Source: Clostridia bacterium (GTDB lineage Bacteria; Bacillota; Clostridia; Oscillospirales; CAG-272). Taken from it: DNA of 64,000 nucleotides. The translations under genes were made by a program, and so were the position numbers. Under the pieces are notes generated by a model, which was given only the letters and a program-made list of their open reading frames with translations, made no database searches and was not told where the DNA came from. The DNA is taken from contig JAGAMD010000023.1 in the NCBI GenBank assembly GCA_017624905.1, positions 1 to 64,000 on the forward strand. Direction: 5' to 3'. Positions 33,380 to 42,347 of this stretch are shown one piece after another (within the stretch, counting starts at the first letter, position 1; every line of letters starts with the position of its first letter).

Positions 33380-33421
33380 TTGAACTTTTTTAATTATACC
33401 ATTATAATATAAGTAAGTCAA
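33380..33421. promoter_or_regulatory. Overlapping face-to-face promoters
   Basis: Plus strand TTGAAC (33380-33385), 17 bases, TATAAT (33403-33408) for the DUF6062 operon. Minus strand TTGACT (33416-33421), 17 bases, TATAAT (33393-33398) for the glycosylase. The two -10 boxes interlock, so only one polymerase can bind at a time. Confidence 0.7.
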
Positions 33422-33440
33422 CATAAGCGAGGTTAAAAAT

Positions 33441-34151
33441 ATGGAACAAATTTATACAATTCCGGTAAATGAATCGTTTGAAAGCTGTCGCGAAAATGGT
33501 TGCGATTGCCCACTTTGCAAAATATATGACACTCTTGAAGCAAAGGAAATAGAAATGGCACTTGGCCCATCTATGATGGAGCCGGCAACAAGAATGATGA
33601 CCAATGAAAAGGGCTTTTGCAGAGAGCATTTTAATATGATGCTGCAAAAGAACAATAGATTATCACTTGCTCTTATTTTAGAGAGCCACATTGACACAGT
33701 AAAGGGAAAATTAAACGGCAATTTCTTAGATGCAGTGTTTGGAAACAAGGCGAACAAAACACTAAAAAATACACAAAATGTGCTTGGTAGCTGTTTTATT
33801 TGCGAAAGAATAGAAAACCATTTTGAAAAGATGATAGAAACAACTATTCTTTTATATAATCAAGATCCTGACTTCAAAGAAAAGCTAAGAGGGCAAAAAT
33901 ATTTTTGCTTGCCTCACTACAAGATGCTGCTTGAATGTGCAAAAAACAAGCTTGACAAGAAAAAATTCAACGATTTTTACAAGGATGCCTCACAGATAGA
34001 GAACAAGTATTTTGAAAAAATCGGTGGGGATGTAACCTGGTTTACAAAAAAGTTTGACTATCGCTATGATAATGAGCCTTGGTATGATTCAAAGGATGCA
34101 CCGGAGAGGGCAATCACCTTTCTTTGTGGTGGTGTAAACAAAAAGCAATGA
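33441..34151 (+). CDS. DUF6062-type cysteine-rich protein
   Basis: 236 residues. Repeated Cys pairs: CDCPLC near residue 20, CREH, CFIC near 117 and CLPHY near 155, which look like one or two zinc sites; otherwise helical and charged. DUF6062 is known from Clostridia without assigned function. It ends with ATGA shared with the SDR gene, and an esterase follows, so the three form an operon. Confidence 0.72.
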   Translation: MEQIYTIPVNESFESCRENGCDCPLCKIYDTLEAKEIEMALGPSMMEPATRMMTNEKGFCREHFNMMLQKNNRLSLALILESHIDTVKGKLNGNFLDAVFGNKANKTLKNTQNVLGSCFICERIENHFEKMIETTILLYNQDPDFKEKLRGQKYFCLPHYKMLLECAKNKLDKKKFNDFYKDASQIENKYFEKIGGDVTWFTKKFDYRYDNEPWYDSKDAPERAITFLCGGVNKKQ

Positions 34152-34951
34152 AAAAGCTAAAATATAATGAAAAAACAGTAGTGATAACAGGTGCGTCAAG
34201 TGGAATCGGCAAAAAACTAGCCGAGCTCTTGATAAAAAAGCACAGCTGTCGAGTTTATGCTATTGCAAGAAACCAAGATAGGTTAGACGGAGCAAAAAGC
34301 GTTCTTGGTGAAAATTACATTCCATATAGAATGGATGCAACTGATAAACAAGAATGGACACACTTTAAGGATTTTTTAGAAAAAAGCAATACACGTGTCG
34401 ATATTTTGATAAATTGTGCCGGAGTTTTGCCTGAATTTAAGAAGCTTGAAAAAACAAGCATTGACGAGCTTGAGTCTGTTCTGAAAATTAATTTCTTAGC
34501 TAGTGTCTATTCTATAAAGGAGCTAATGCCACTAATTAACGAGAGAGGTGCGGTAGTAAATATTTCTAGTGCATCAGCCTTGTGTCCGTTTGGTGGTGTT
34601 AGTACATATACATCCTCAAAAAGTGCTCTTGACAGCTTTACGGTAAGCCTAGGCTGTGAGTATAAGAATATATCCGTTTCATCGGTTTTGCCTGGCTTTG
34701 TCCGTACTGATATAATGAAAAATCAAAGGCTAAATGAAAAAGAGGCTAAGCTGATTCGTTCATTTAGTGCAGATGCCGAAAAAACCGCACGTAAGATTTT
34801 AAGACGAGTAGCAAGACGTAAGAGAAGAATAATAGTTGGCAAGGATGCACACCTTATGAGCTTTCTCTATAAATTTTTCCCACGCCTAGCACCAAGATTG
34901 ATTACAAAATTTTTGAAAAAGAGCGGTCTTGAGCTGTTCAATCAAATATAA
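34148..34951 (+). CDS. Short-chain dehydrogenase/reductase (SDR)
   Basis: 267 residues. Classical SDR: TGASSGIG cofactor loop (14-21), NCAG near 89-92, catalytic Y154 and K158 in YTSSK with serines around 140. The C-terminus is longer than usual, basic and hydrophobic (IIVGKDAHLMSFLYKFFPRLAPRLITKFLKK), so it may associate with the membrane. Start chosen at the ATGA overlap with the upstream stop; a longer start would read into that gene. Substrate unknown. Confidence 0.85.
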   Translation: MKKLKYNEKTVVITGASSGIGKKLAELLIKKHSCRVYAIARNQDRLDGAKSVLGENYIPYRMDATDKQEWTHFKDFLEKSNTRVDILINCAGVLPEFKKLEKTSIDELESVLKINFLASVYSIKELMPLINERGAVVNISSASALCPFGGVSTYTSSKSALDSFTVSLGCEYKNISVSSVLPGFVRTDIMKNQRLNEKEAKLIRSFSADAEKTARKILRRVARRKRRIIVGKDAHLMSFLYKFFPRLAPRLITKFLKKSGLELFNQI

Positions 34952-34968
34952 AGAACTGGGTTTTTAAA

Positions 34969-35865
34969 ATGAAAAGGTCAATTATGTCGTCCATTGTTGA
35001 GCTTTATCTTAGAATAACAGAAAAGCATTACACAAAGGACCAATTAAAAAAGGATATAGAATTTAAACGAAAAAATGGCGACACACCTTATATACTTCCG
35101 AAAAGAATCACTAAAAGGTATGGATTTTTGGAAAAGCAGTATCAAGGGATGCAGGTTTTTTCACTGAACGAGGAAAAGCTAAACGATAAGGTCGTGCTTT
35201 ATTTGCACGGTGGAGCATATTATCGAAAGCCGAGAAAATATCACTTTTTGTTTGCTGGTAGGATAAGCGAGGAAACAGGCGTACCGTTTGTTGCACCAAT
35301 ATATGGCAAGACACCAATATACACTCCAAAAGAAGTGTATGAGACTCTAACTAATTTATATAACGAGCTTAAAACAAAGCACAAGGACGTTATTTTGATG
35401 GGCGACTCCTCCGGCGGAGGACTTGCACTTGGCTTAACGTTATATCTAAAGGAGCAAGGCTACGGCTTGCCGAGTGAGTTGATTTTGCTATCCCCTTGGG
35501 TGGATGTATCGCTTGAAAATGAAGAGATTCAAGATTACATAAAAAAAGACCCGATTGTGTTTTTGGATAATGTTAAAGCTTTTGGTAAGGAATGGGCAGG
35601 GGCATTGCCACTCGACGATTACAGGGTTAGCCCTATTAACGGAAATTTGAGTGGGCTATGCCAAACGCACATTTTTTGCGGGACAAGAGAAGTACTGTAT
35701 CCCGATTGCCACTTGCTTTATGAAAAGCTAAAGGCTAGTGGAATAAATGTCTTTTTTTACGAAGGAAAGGGACAAAATCACGTTTATCCAATTTATCCGC
35801 TTATAAAAGAAGCAAAGAAAGCAAGAAGCGAGATTAAAGAAATAATAGAAAAAAGCCCGACTTAA
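34969..35865 (+). CDS. Alpha/beta hydrolase, HSL-like esterase
   Basis: 298 residues. Hormone-sensitive-lipase family: oxyanion HGG at 80-82 (YLHGGAYY), nucleophile S147 in GDSSGG, SPWVDVS, acid in the TREVLYPD region, and His in GQNHVYP. Likely hydrolyses short-chain acyl esters in the cytoplasm. Third gene of the DUF6062-SDR-esterase operon; a perfect AGCCCGACTT/AAGTCGGGCT hairpin spans the stop. Confidence 0.85.
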   Translation: MKRSIMSSIVELYLRITEKHYTKDQLKKDIEFKRKNGDTPYILPKRITKRYGFLEKQYQGMQVFSLNEEKLNDKVVLYLHGGAYYRKPRKYHFLFAGRISEETGVPFVAPIYGKTPIYTPKEVYETLTNLYNELKTKHKDVILMGDSSGGGLALGLTLYLKEQGYGLPSELILLSPWVDVSLENEEIQDYIKKDPIVFLDNVKAFGKEWAGALPLDDYRVSPINGNLSGLCQTHIFCGTREVLYPDCHLLYEKLKASGINVFFYEGKGQNHVYPIYPLIKEAKKARSEIKEIIEKSPT

Positions 35866-35890
35866 AGTCGGGCTATATACTTTTTAAATA
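35854..35890 (+). terminator. Terminator after esterase gene
   Basis: AGCCCGACTT-AAAGTCGGGCT then ATATACTTTTT; overlaps the stop codon. Confidence 0.65.
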
Positions 35891-35894
35891 GCTT

Positions 35895-35982
35895 TTTTAA
35901 GTTGTCTCCTCCTTTGTGCAAAGGCACCCTTTAGGGCGTACCTTGTGTTGAGGTGTCAACGCAGTTGACGGAGGGAAGAGAA
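35895..35982. repeat. REP-like repeat between esterase and rluD
   Basis: TCCTCCTTTGTGCAAAGGCACCC plus AGGTGTCAACGCAGTTGACGGAGGGAAG, related to the element at 32430-32475. It lies at the 3' end of rluD. Confidence 0.5.
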
Positions 35983-36897
35983 TTACAAGGAATTCAATCT
36001 ATCAAGTAGCTTCTTAAAGTTGTTTGGAAGCTCACATTCGAAGGTAACAATTTCCCTTGTTCTCGGATGAGGAAAGGATAGCACCTTTGCGTGTAAGATT
36101 TGTCCGTCAAGCAAAGAGGCATTTGCTTTTTCAAATTGAGTTTTGCCACCGCCATAAACCGTGTCGCCTATGATTGGATGCCCAATGTGGCTCATATGGA
36201 CTCTGATTTGATGAGTTCTGCCTGTTTCAAGCACCATTTTTGCGTAGGTAAATGATGGGTATTCGCATATAACCTCATAGTGAGTAATTGCATCCCTTCC
36301 ACCCTTTACAACCGCCATTTTCTTTCTGTCAACTGGGTGACGGGCAATAGGCGCGTCGACTGTACCGCTGTTTTCCTTAAAGTGTCCTGTTACAATTGCG
36401 TGATAAACTCTTTTTATTCCGTGATCCTTTAAAAGTGATGATAAAAACACGTGAGACTCATCGTTTTTTGCTACAACTAAAAGTCCGCTTGTGTCCTTGT
36501 CAATCCTATGAACAATTCCCGGGCGGATAACACCATTGATGCCGGATAGTGAGTCCTTACAATGATACAAAAGGGCGTTAACAAGAGTACCGCTTTCGTT
36601 TCCGTTTGCAGGATGCACAACCATACCGCTGGGCTTGTTTATTACAATAATATCATCATCCTCATAAACGATATTCAGAGGAATATTTTCCGCTTCTACC
36701 TCAAGCTCCTTTGGCTCCGGCTCGTCGATTTCAACATTGTCGCCAAGCCTTAGACGATAGTTTTTAGCCTCGTTTTTTCCATTGACCAAAACATAGCCGT
36801 CCTCAATTAAAAGCTGTGCACTTGAGCGAGTGATTTCGGCTACCTCGCTAACGTATAGGTCAAGCCTTTTTTTAATATCGCTTTCACCTATAATCAT
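35983..36897 (-). CDS. rluD: RluA/RluD-family 23S rRNA pseudouridine synthase
   Basis: 304 residues. S4 RNA-binding domain (about 1-60), then the synthase domain with HRIDKDTSGLLVVAK (catalytic Asp), GRTHQIRVHMSHIGHPIIGD. Starts with a 4-base ATGA overlap on lspA, whose end GGTGA is its ribosome site. The lspA-rluD pairing is the same as in Bacillus (ylyB). Could be RluD or another RluA-type paralogue; target uridines not predictable. Confidence 0.9.
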   Translation of the reverse strand: MIIGESDIKKRLDLYVSEVAEITRSSAQLLIEDGYVLVNGKNEAKNYRLRLGDNVEIDEPEPKELEVEAENIPLNIVYEDDDIIVINKPSGMVVHPANGNESGTLVNALLYHCKDSLSGINGVIRPGIVHRIDKDTSGLLVVAKNDESHVFLSSLLKDHGIKRVYHAIVTGHFKENSGTVDAPIARHPVDRKKMAVVKGGRDAITHYEVICEYPSFTYAKMVLETGRTHQIRVHMSHIGHPIIGDTVYGGGKTQFEKANASLLDGQILHAKVLSFPHPRTREIVTFECELPNNFKKLLDRLNSL

Positions 36898-37538
36898 TTG
36901 GCTTCACCATTTTCGTCATCCGGCAGATAAACGCCGTCCTCGCCTTGTGCCATCTTGCGATTTAATTCCTCAGCCTTTTTCTGCTGATTTTTCTTTTCCT
37001 CTATTTTGTCGGTAATAATAGAGTAGATAAGAGTGCAAATAGTAAGAGCGGCACCGATACAAACAAACGAGTCAGCTACATTGAATATCGCGTTCCAAAC
37101 GCCATAGAAGTCGAACATATCAACAACTCTGCCGTCAAAAAGCTCTGAAAAGAATGTCTTATCAAAGAGCTTAGCTGTACCGTTTAGAAGAGACTCGCCA
37201 TAAAAAATACGGTCAATCATATTGGAAAAACCGCCACCTAAAATAAATGCAAGACCTATTTTTAATGGGAGCTTGTCTTGTGAAAACTTAAACAAGTATA
37301 CACCAATTGCGGCAATTGCGATTGGGGAGGTAATCATAAATACCCATCTTTGCCCCTCTTCGCCAAAAAGTCCAAAGGACATACCCGAATTTTGAATATA
37401 ACGAAGTCTAAAAAATCCGTCAATAATTTCTATTACCTCGGTTTCGAGCTCCATGTTACAAACAACAACCCATTTTGAAATTTGGTCGAGAGTAACAACG
37501 CCCAAAATAATACCAATTAAGGTTAATGTAATAGTCAT
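36894..37538 (-). CDS. lspA: Lipoprotein signal peptidase (signal peptidase II) with insertion
   Basis: 214 residues, against about 150-170 usually. Membrane aspartyl protease that cleaves prolipoproteins. Four membrane helices; motifs NSGMSFG (50-56), GGGFSNMIDR with D109, VVDMFDF and FNVADS with D156 as the catalytic pair. The extra length is a roughly 20-residue insertion between the two active-site motifs (about 115-136, GESLLNGTAKLFDKTFF) and a charged 40-residue cytoplasmic tail. AAGGAG before ATG. Confidence 0.93.
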   Translation of the reverse strand: MTITLTLIGIILGVVTLDQISKWVVVCNMELETEVIEIIDGFFRLRYIQNSGMSFGLFGEEGQRWVFMITSPIAIAAIGVYLFKFSQDKLPLKIGLAFILGGGFSNMIDRIFYGESLLNGTAKLFDKTFFSELFDGRVVDMFDFYGVWNAIFNVADSFVCIGAALTICTLIYSIITDKIEEKKNQQKKAEELNRKMAQGEDGVYLPDDENGEAK

Positions 37539-37547
37539 TTTTTCTCC

Positions 37548-37823
37548 TTACATAAAAATTGATAGTATTACAGCCACAACGTCGAGCAACAAATATAATA
37601 CGAGAAAGGATAAGTCGATAGGGAGCATTCTAATCCAACTTATTTTGTGTAGAAGCTCTCTTATAGGTGAAATTAGTGGCTCGGTTATGATATAAAGAAA
37701 TCTGTAAAATTTTGTTTCTCGCACAGGTGGAAACCACGAGCATATTGCACGAGCAAACATAATTAATTGATACGCAGAAATGGTAGGAACCAAAATCCAC
37801 GCAATTATTCTAAGTATAGGCAT
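37548..37823 (-). CDS. YggT/YlmG family membrane protein
   Basis: 91 residues, two membrane helices separated by the conserved WFPPVRETKFYRFLYIITEPLISPIRELL. YlmG-type proteins sit with sepF in division clusters of Gram-positives and have a loosely defined role in envelope or division. GGAG before ATG; 15 bases after sepF. Confidence 0.88.
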   Translation of the reverse strand: MPILRIIAWILVPTISAYQLIMFARAICSWFPPVRETKFYRFLYIITEPLISPIRELLHKISWIRMLPIDLSFLVLYLLLDVVAVILSIFM

Positions 37824-37838
37824 TTAAAGGCTTCTCCT

Positions 37839-38231
37839 TTAGATAGTGAAAAATTCCTCGTCAGCATCCGGAGTGTCGAAGATTTCTCCACTAACGTCAA
37901 CTTCACGTGGAGCAATAAAGAAAGAGTCGTTTGTCGCCTTCTTGATTGTCATTTCAAGTGCATAGGCTGCACCGCTTACAAAGTCAATAATTCTTCTGTA
38001 TAGGTCTCTTTCAAGTCCCTCAAGATTTAAAAGCACTGTTCTACCTGCTACTAAATAGTCAATAGCACTAAGTGCTTGTTCAAATGTCTTTGGCTTGCAA
38101 ATCTTTAATTCGAGCTGACCTTCAATTGCGACCTCGGGCTCAACGGTTGGCTCGTTCTTTTCTTCAATCTCATCCTCGTCATCTTCTATATTGTCAAACT
38201 TTTTTCTTTTAAATATGTCAAAAAATCCCAT
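37839..38231 (-). CDS. sepF: Cell division protein SepF
   Basis: 130 residues. Amphipathic membrane-targeting N-terminus MGFFDIFKRKKF, acidic linker (about 14-40), then the SepF core LKICKPKTFEQALSAIDYLVAGRTVLLNLEGLERDLYRRIIDFVSGAAYAL. It links FtsZ to the membrane in Gram-positives without FtsA dependence. Two bases after the miaA-ylmE fusion. In Bacillus the order is ylmE-sepF-ylmG-ylmH-divIVA; here ylmH and divIVA are missing and lspA-rluD follow directly. Confidence 0.92.
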   Translation of the reverse strand: MGFFDIFKRKKFDNIEDDEDEIEEKNEPTVEPEVAIEGQLELKICKPKTFEQALSAIDYLVAGRTVLLNLEGLERDLYRRIIDFVSGAAYALEMTIKKATNDSFFIAPREVDVSGEIFDTPDADEEFFTI

Positions 38232-38233
38232 AA

Positions 38234-39826
38234 TTATTTCCTCTCTCCAAATATTTTACGTCCAACTCTAACAAGTGTTGCCCCCGCCTCTATGGCATAT
38301 TCATAGCTGTCGCTCATTCCCATTGACAGAATTGCATTTTTATCATTCTTAAACAGCTCATCAAACAGCTTTTTTGTAAGTGAAAAATACTTTAAGTATT
38401 CTTCACGACAGGAGCATTTTGGTGCCATTGTCATAAGCCCACGCACACATATTCCGCTAAGCTTACTTACCTCGCTATAAAACTCTGCAACATCGTTTGG
38501 CAAAATTCCACCCTTGTTTTCCTCACACCCACTGTTTACTTCGATCAAAACATCCATTGTTTTGCCTATTTTAGTGGCACGCTTGCTGATTTCCTCAGCA
38601 AGAGAATAGGAGTCTAGCGAGTGTATAAGACAAACCTTGTCGATAATATATTTCACCTTGTTTTTTTGTAAGGTGCCAATAAAATGCAGCTCGGCACTTT
38701 TATCGTAGCTGTCATATTTTTCTAAAAGCTCATTAACTCTGTTTTCGCCGATTATTTTTACACCAAGTGAAATTAAATAGTTAATATCGTCAGCACTTTG
38801 CGTTTTTGTCGCAGCTAAAAGAGAGGTCTTGCCACTTTTGTCAAGCTCTTTGATTCTTTTAGAAACATAGTCGTAATTTTCTTTTATAATTTCAGCCTTG
38901 TTTACCATATTGCCCTCTATTATATCACAAGCGTGTGAAAAAGCATTACACTCATCAATGAAAATTTGGTGATAATTTTTGTGGCGAGAAAACCAAGTAA
39001 GCTGACGCTTAGCGTAGTGCCTTGTCGCCTTTTTTAATTCATCAACACAATCTTCAAATGACGATGTCCCGTCAAAATAAGGGATAAATTCCTTGTAGCC
39101 AATAGCACCAAAAGAGGTGTATTCTGCGTTTAAAAAGCCACCCTCGTAAAGACGTCTTGCTTCGTTAAGCAAGCCCTCATTAAGCATAACATCAACACGC
39201 TCTTCAATCCTTTTATAAAGCAGGTCCCTGTCCTTGCAATTTAAAAAGAATACAGTTGAATTGTATTGTGGCTTTATGCTTTTTGATTCTTTGTCAAGCT
39301 CGCTTTTTGTTTTCCCGGTTGACTTGTATATTTCAAGTGCACGAATAACTCTTTTTTGATTGTTCGGGTGAATAGCCTCGGCACTTTCGGGATCAATTTT
39401 CTTTAACAAATCGTGCAAGGCTTCATTTCCGTTCTCCTTAGCAAATGCTTCGAGCTCACAGCGATAGCAATCGTCTTTTGCAGTTTCTGAAAAGGTAGGA
39501 ATTTCTATAACGCTATCGAGATAAAGCCCTGTGCCACCACAGAAAATGGGAGTCTTTCCCCTTTTTATTATATCATTTATGATATTTTTTGCAAGTATTT
39601 GGTAATCCGCACACGAAAAATTTTCATCAGGCTCTCTTATATCGATTAAATGGTGGGGGACACTCGCTAATTCCTCTTTTGTCGGCTTAGCTGTGCCTAT
39701 ATCCATTTTTCGATATATTTGCATTGAGTCGCAGGAGATAATTTCGCCATTATATTTTTTTGCAAGCTCAATAGCTAATTTTGTTTTACCGACGGCTGTC
39801 GGGCCGACTATTGCAATAATGTTCAT
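38234..39826 (-). CDS. miaA-ylmE: Fusion of MiaA tRNA dimethylallyltransferase and YlmE/YggS PLP-homeostasis protein
   Basis: One uninterrupted 530-codon frame. Residues 1-306 are full-length MiaA: GPTAVGKTKLA P-loop, ISCDSMQIYRKMDIGTAKP, GGTGLYLDS, and C-terminal KRQLTWFSRHK; it adds dimethylallyl to A37 of UNN-reading tRNAs. Residues 307-530 are full-length YggS/YlmE with PLP lysine K341 in AATKTQ, IGENRVNE, HFIGTLQKNK and GLMTMAP. The join is ...CDIIEGN-MVNKAE; no stop codon intervenes. M307 is preceded by GAGGG with four-base spacing, so YlmE may also be made alone. Start chosen after AAAGGAG. Confidence 0.85.
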   Translation of the reverse strand: MNIIAIVGPTAVGKTKLAIELAKKYNGEIISCDSMQIYRKMDIGTAKPTKEELASVPHHLIDIREPDENFSCADYQILAKNIINDIIKRGKTPIFCGGTGLYLDSVIEIPTFSETAKDDCYRCELEAFAKENGNEALHDLLKKIDPESAEAIHPNNQKRVIRALEIYKSTGKTKSELDKESKSIKPQYNSTVFFLNCKDRDLLYKRIEERVDVMLNEGLLNEARRLYEGGFLNAEYTSFGAIGYKEFIPYFDGTSSFEDCVDELKKATRHYAKRQLTWFSRHKNYHQIFIDECNAFSHACDIIEGNMVNKAEIIKENYDYVSKRIKELDKSGKTSLLAATKTQSADDINYLISLGVKIIGENRVNELLEKYDSYDKSAELHFIGTLQKNKVKYIIDKVCLIHSLDSYSLAEEISKRATKIGKTMDVLIEVNSGCEENKGGILPNDVAEFYSEVSKLSGICVRGLMTMAPKCSCREEYLKYFSLTKKLFDELFKNDKNAILSMGMSDSYEYAIEAGATLVRVGRKIFGERK

Positions 39827-39849
39827 AGCAAATCTCCTTTCGTTTCGTG

Positions 39850-40200
39850 AGCGTTGACACAGGCGTAAAGCCAAAAGCAAAAAACGATATAAAAATCAGG
39901 AAAAAAAGAGGTTTTTCTACCAAAAAAACTAACGATAATATTAAAGCTTTATTGGTTTTCTGTTATCTTTTGGTTTTGGTTTTACCACCATACGGAATTA
40001 GGCGAAGATAGGGTGAGGAAAAATTGGTGATTGCGTAGTCGTTGGCGTACTGGTGTACGGCAGAGTAGCAATCGCCAATAGAAAACAAAAGATATAAAAA
40101 TCAGGGAAAAACGAAGTTTTTCTACCATAAAAAACTAACAATAATATCGAAGCTTGGTTAGTATTCTGTTATCTTTTGGTTTCGGTTTTACCACCATATC
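39850..40200 (-). repeat. Composite 3' element, copy 6 (R6), with long direct repeats
   Basis: On the minus strand it follows queA. Two direct repeats of about 110 bases (roughly 39888-39997 and 40090-40199; each with ATATAAAAATCAGG, TTTTTCTACC, CTGTTATCTTTTGG, GGTTTTACCACCATA on the plus strand) surround the core with CCGTAC-ACCA-GTACGC. The end nearest the fusion gene has TTGACACAGGCGTAAAGCC, shared with the R4 termini. No gene is seen in the 39827-40205 gap. Confidence 0.7.
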
Positions 40201-40205
40201 AAAGC

Positions 40206-41288
40206 CTAAAGCAATAGCATTGCGTCTCCAAAAGAGAAGAACCTATACTTTTGCTCGACTGCATATTTATACGCATTCATAATGTTTTCCTTGCCACTAA
40301 ATGCACTAACAAGCATAAGCAAGGTGCTTTCCGGCAAGTGGAAGTTTGTTATCAAGCCATCAATAGCTTTGAATTTATAGCCCGGATAGATAAATATGCC
40401 GGTGTTGTCCTCGGTTGGCATAACTATTCCGTTTTCATCACTTGCACTTTCAAGCGTACGACAAGATGTTGTGCCGACGGCGATAATTCTGCCACCCTTT
40501 TTGCGTCTTTCGTTTATAATGTCGGCACTTTCCTTAGTAACGGTTATAAATTCCGAGTGCATAATGTGGTCGGTTATGCTTTCCGCCTTAACGGGACGAA
40601 ATGTGCCAAGCCCAACGTGTAGCATAACGGGAACAACGGCAACGCCCTTTTCCTTTATTTTCTCAAGTAGCTCAGGAGTAAAATGCAGTCCGGCTGTAGG
40701 AGCTGCCGCACTACCGTTTTCTCTTGCATAAACCGTTTGATAACGGTCCTTGTCCTCAAGCTTTTCGGTGATGTAAGGGGGAAGAGGCATAGAGCCTATT
40801 TTTTCAAGCACCTCAAAAATATTTGAGAATTTTGTTTTATCATACTCGAACTCAACAAGCCTGTTGCCATCCTCTAAAATATCAACAACTGTGCCGACAA
40901 GGGACGCTTCATATTCGATTTTTCCACCGATTTTCACCTTTTTTGCAGGACGGAGAAGCACCTCCCATGAGTCAGCCTTGTGTTGCTTTAAAAGCAGAGT
41001 TTCAATCCTTGAGGCAGGAGAGACAAACTCGCCCTCGGGACGCACCTTTTCACCATAAATTCTTGCCGGAATAACACGAGAGTCGTTTATAACAAGCGTA
41101 TCGTTTGGATTTAAATAATCGATAATATCATAAAAATGCTTTTCTTGTAGCTCACCATCTTTGCCGACGACCAAAAGACGAGAGTGATCTCGTGGCGTGG
41201 TTGGTGTTTGTGCAATTAATTCGGTTGGTAAATCGTAGTAAAAATCGCTTGTTTTAAGCTCGGTTTTGGTAAGTTCATTCTTTATCAT
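40206..41288 (-). CDS. queA: S-adenosylmethionine:tRNA ribosyltransferase-isomerase
   Basis: 360 residues, full length. Penultimate step of queuosine synthesis: transfers and isomerises the ribose of SAM to preQ1-tRNA. Signatures: [15 protein letters not shown] near the start, [44 protein letters not shown], and the C-terminal [23 protein letters not shown] six bases before ATG. No other queuosine gene lies nearby, and no preQ1 riboswitch is visible in the leader. Confidence 0.95.
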   Translation of the reverse strand: MIKNELTKTELKTSDFYYDLPTELIAQTPTTPRDHSRLLVVGKDGELQEKHFYDIIDYLNPNDTLVINDSRVIPARIYGEKVRPEGEFVSPASRIETLLLKQHKADSWEVLLRPAKKVKIGGKIEYEASLVGTVVDILEDGNRLVEFEYDKTKFSNIFEVLEKIGSMPLPPYITEKLEDKDRYQTVYARENGSAAAPTAGLHFTPELLEKIKEKGVAVVPVMLHVGLGTFRPVKAESITDHIMHSEFITVTKESADIINERRKKGGRIIAVGTTSCRTLESASDENGIVMPTEDNTGIFIYPGYKFKAIDGLITNFHLPESTLLMLVSAFSGKENIMNAYKYAVEQKYRFFSFGDAMLLL

Positions 41289-41335
41289 CTTAAATCCTTG
41301 GTCACAGAATAATAATATTTATCATAATTATATAT

Positions 41336-41364
41336 AGTATAAAGCATTTAATTTGTTTTTTCAA
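41336..41364 (-). promoter_or_regulatory. queA promoter
   Basis: Minus strand TTGAAA (41359-41364), 17 bases, TATACT (41336-41341). Confidence 0.7.
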
Positions 41365-41387
41365 CAGTTTTTTGGAGGATTTTTATC

Positions 41388-42275
41388 GTGGCTAAGCAAA
41401 AGGTCTTTTCTGGATGTGCAACAGCGCTTGTTACACCATTTATAGATTCAAAAATAGATTATAATTCATTTGGCAATTTGATAGATTATCAAATTGAAAA
41501 CGGAATAGCTGCCTTGGTTATTCTTGGCACAACGGGGGAAGCACCAACTATATCGGAAAGTGAAAGAGGGGAGATAATTGAGTTTGCAAACAGCAAGGTT
41601 AAAGGTCGAGTGCCACTCATAGTCGGAACGGGAACAAACTCAACTGAAAGTGCTGTTAGATATTCAAAAAACGCACACTCCCTCGGGGCAAATGCACTTT
41701 TGTGCGTTTCTCCATATTATAACAAGCCCAATCCAAGGGGACTTGCCGAGCACTATAAGGAAATAGCAAAAAATGTAGATTTGCCAATCATTTTATATAA
41801 TGTTCCATCAAGGACAGGGTCAAGCATACCGCTTGAGGTGTATAATGAGTTGGCACCCGTAGAAAATATAGTCGGCATAAAGGAGGCGAGTGGTAATATG
41901 AGTTATTTCGCCGATGTCATTGAAAAGCATATAGATAATTACCATTTTTATACAGGGAATGATGATTTAACGCTTTGCACACTTGCTATGGGAGGCAAGG
42001 GTGTAATATCAGTTGTGTCAAATGCGGTACCGCAAAAAATGAACGAGCTTTGCAGTAGCTTTTTTAGTGGAGATATAGGAAAAAGCCTAGAGCTACAGCT
42101 TGAGCTTTTACCACTTATAAGAGAAATGTTCAAGGAGACAAATCCTGTGCCGATAAAGGAGCTGCTTTCTCAGTTGGGAATGTGCAAAAACGAACACAGG
42201 TTGCCACTTTTTTCTTCATCTCGCAGGTGTGAAATATCAAAATTTGCATCTGAAATATCTAATTTAAAAGGATAG
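41388..42275 (+). CDS. dapA: 4-hydroxy-tetrahydrodipicolinate synthase (GTG start)
   Basis: 295 residues. Lysine/diaminopimelate branch: condenses pyruvate with aspartate semialdehyde. Motifs: ALVTPF, LGTTGEAPT, YNVPSRTG with Y137, and Schiff-base K165 in GIKEASG. The start is GTG, nine bases after TTGGAGG; there is no nearby ATG. The usual neighbours asd/dapB are absent. Some relatives (KDG aldolase, N-acetylneuraminate lyase) share the fold; the YNVPSRTG wording and substrate-site context favour DapA. Confidence 0.88.
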   Translation: MAKQKVFSGCATALVTPFIDSKIDYNSFGNLIDYQIENGIAALVILGTTGEAPTISESERGEIIEFANSKVKGRVPLIVGTGTNSTESAVRYSKNAHSLGANALLCVSPYYNKPNPRGLAEHYKEIAKNVDLPIILYNVPSRTGSSIPLEVYNELAPVENIVGIKEASGNMSYFADVIEKHIDNYHFYTGNDDLTLCTLAMGGKGVISVVSNAVPQKMNELCSSFFSGDIGKSLELQLELLPLIREMFKETNPVPIKELLSQLGMCKNEHRLPLFSSSRRCEISKFASEISNLKG

Positions 42276-42303
42276 TGGCTCTTATACAAGCAAAAAGCTT
42301 AAC

Positions 42304-42330
42304 AAAAGCAACCATTTTGGTTGCTTTTAA
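42304..42330 (+). terminator. Terminator after dapA
   Basis: AAAAGCAACC-ATTTT-GGTTGCTTTT. Confidence 0.8.
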
Positions 42331-42347
42331 ATTTGTCATATTTGTGA

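Noticed and set aside
38900..38915. Suspected sequencing frameshift between MiaA and YlmE
   Set aside because: Both domains are in the same frame with no loss at the join, so no frameshift is needed; only a missing stop codon would be at issue.
3343..40200. Composite elements considered as CRISPR repeats
   Set aside because: Copies are far apart, long, imperfect and not arranged with regular spacers; no cas gene is present.
42275..42345. Lysine riboswitch near dapA
   Set aside because: The dapA leader is under 100 bases and shows no lysine-element folds; the hairpin after dapA is a plain terminator.
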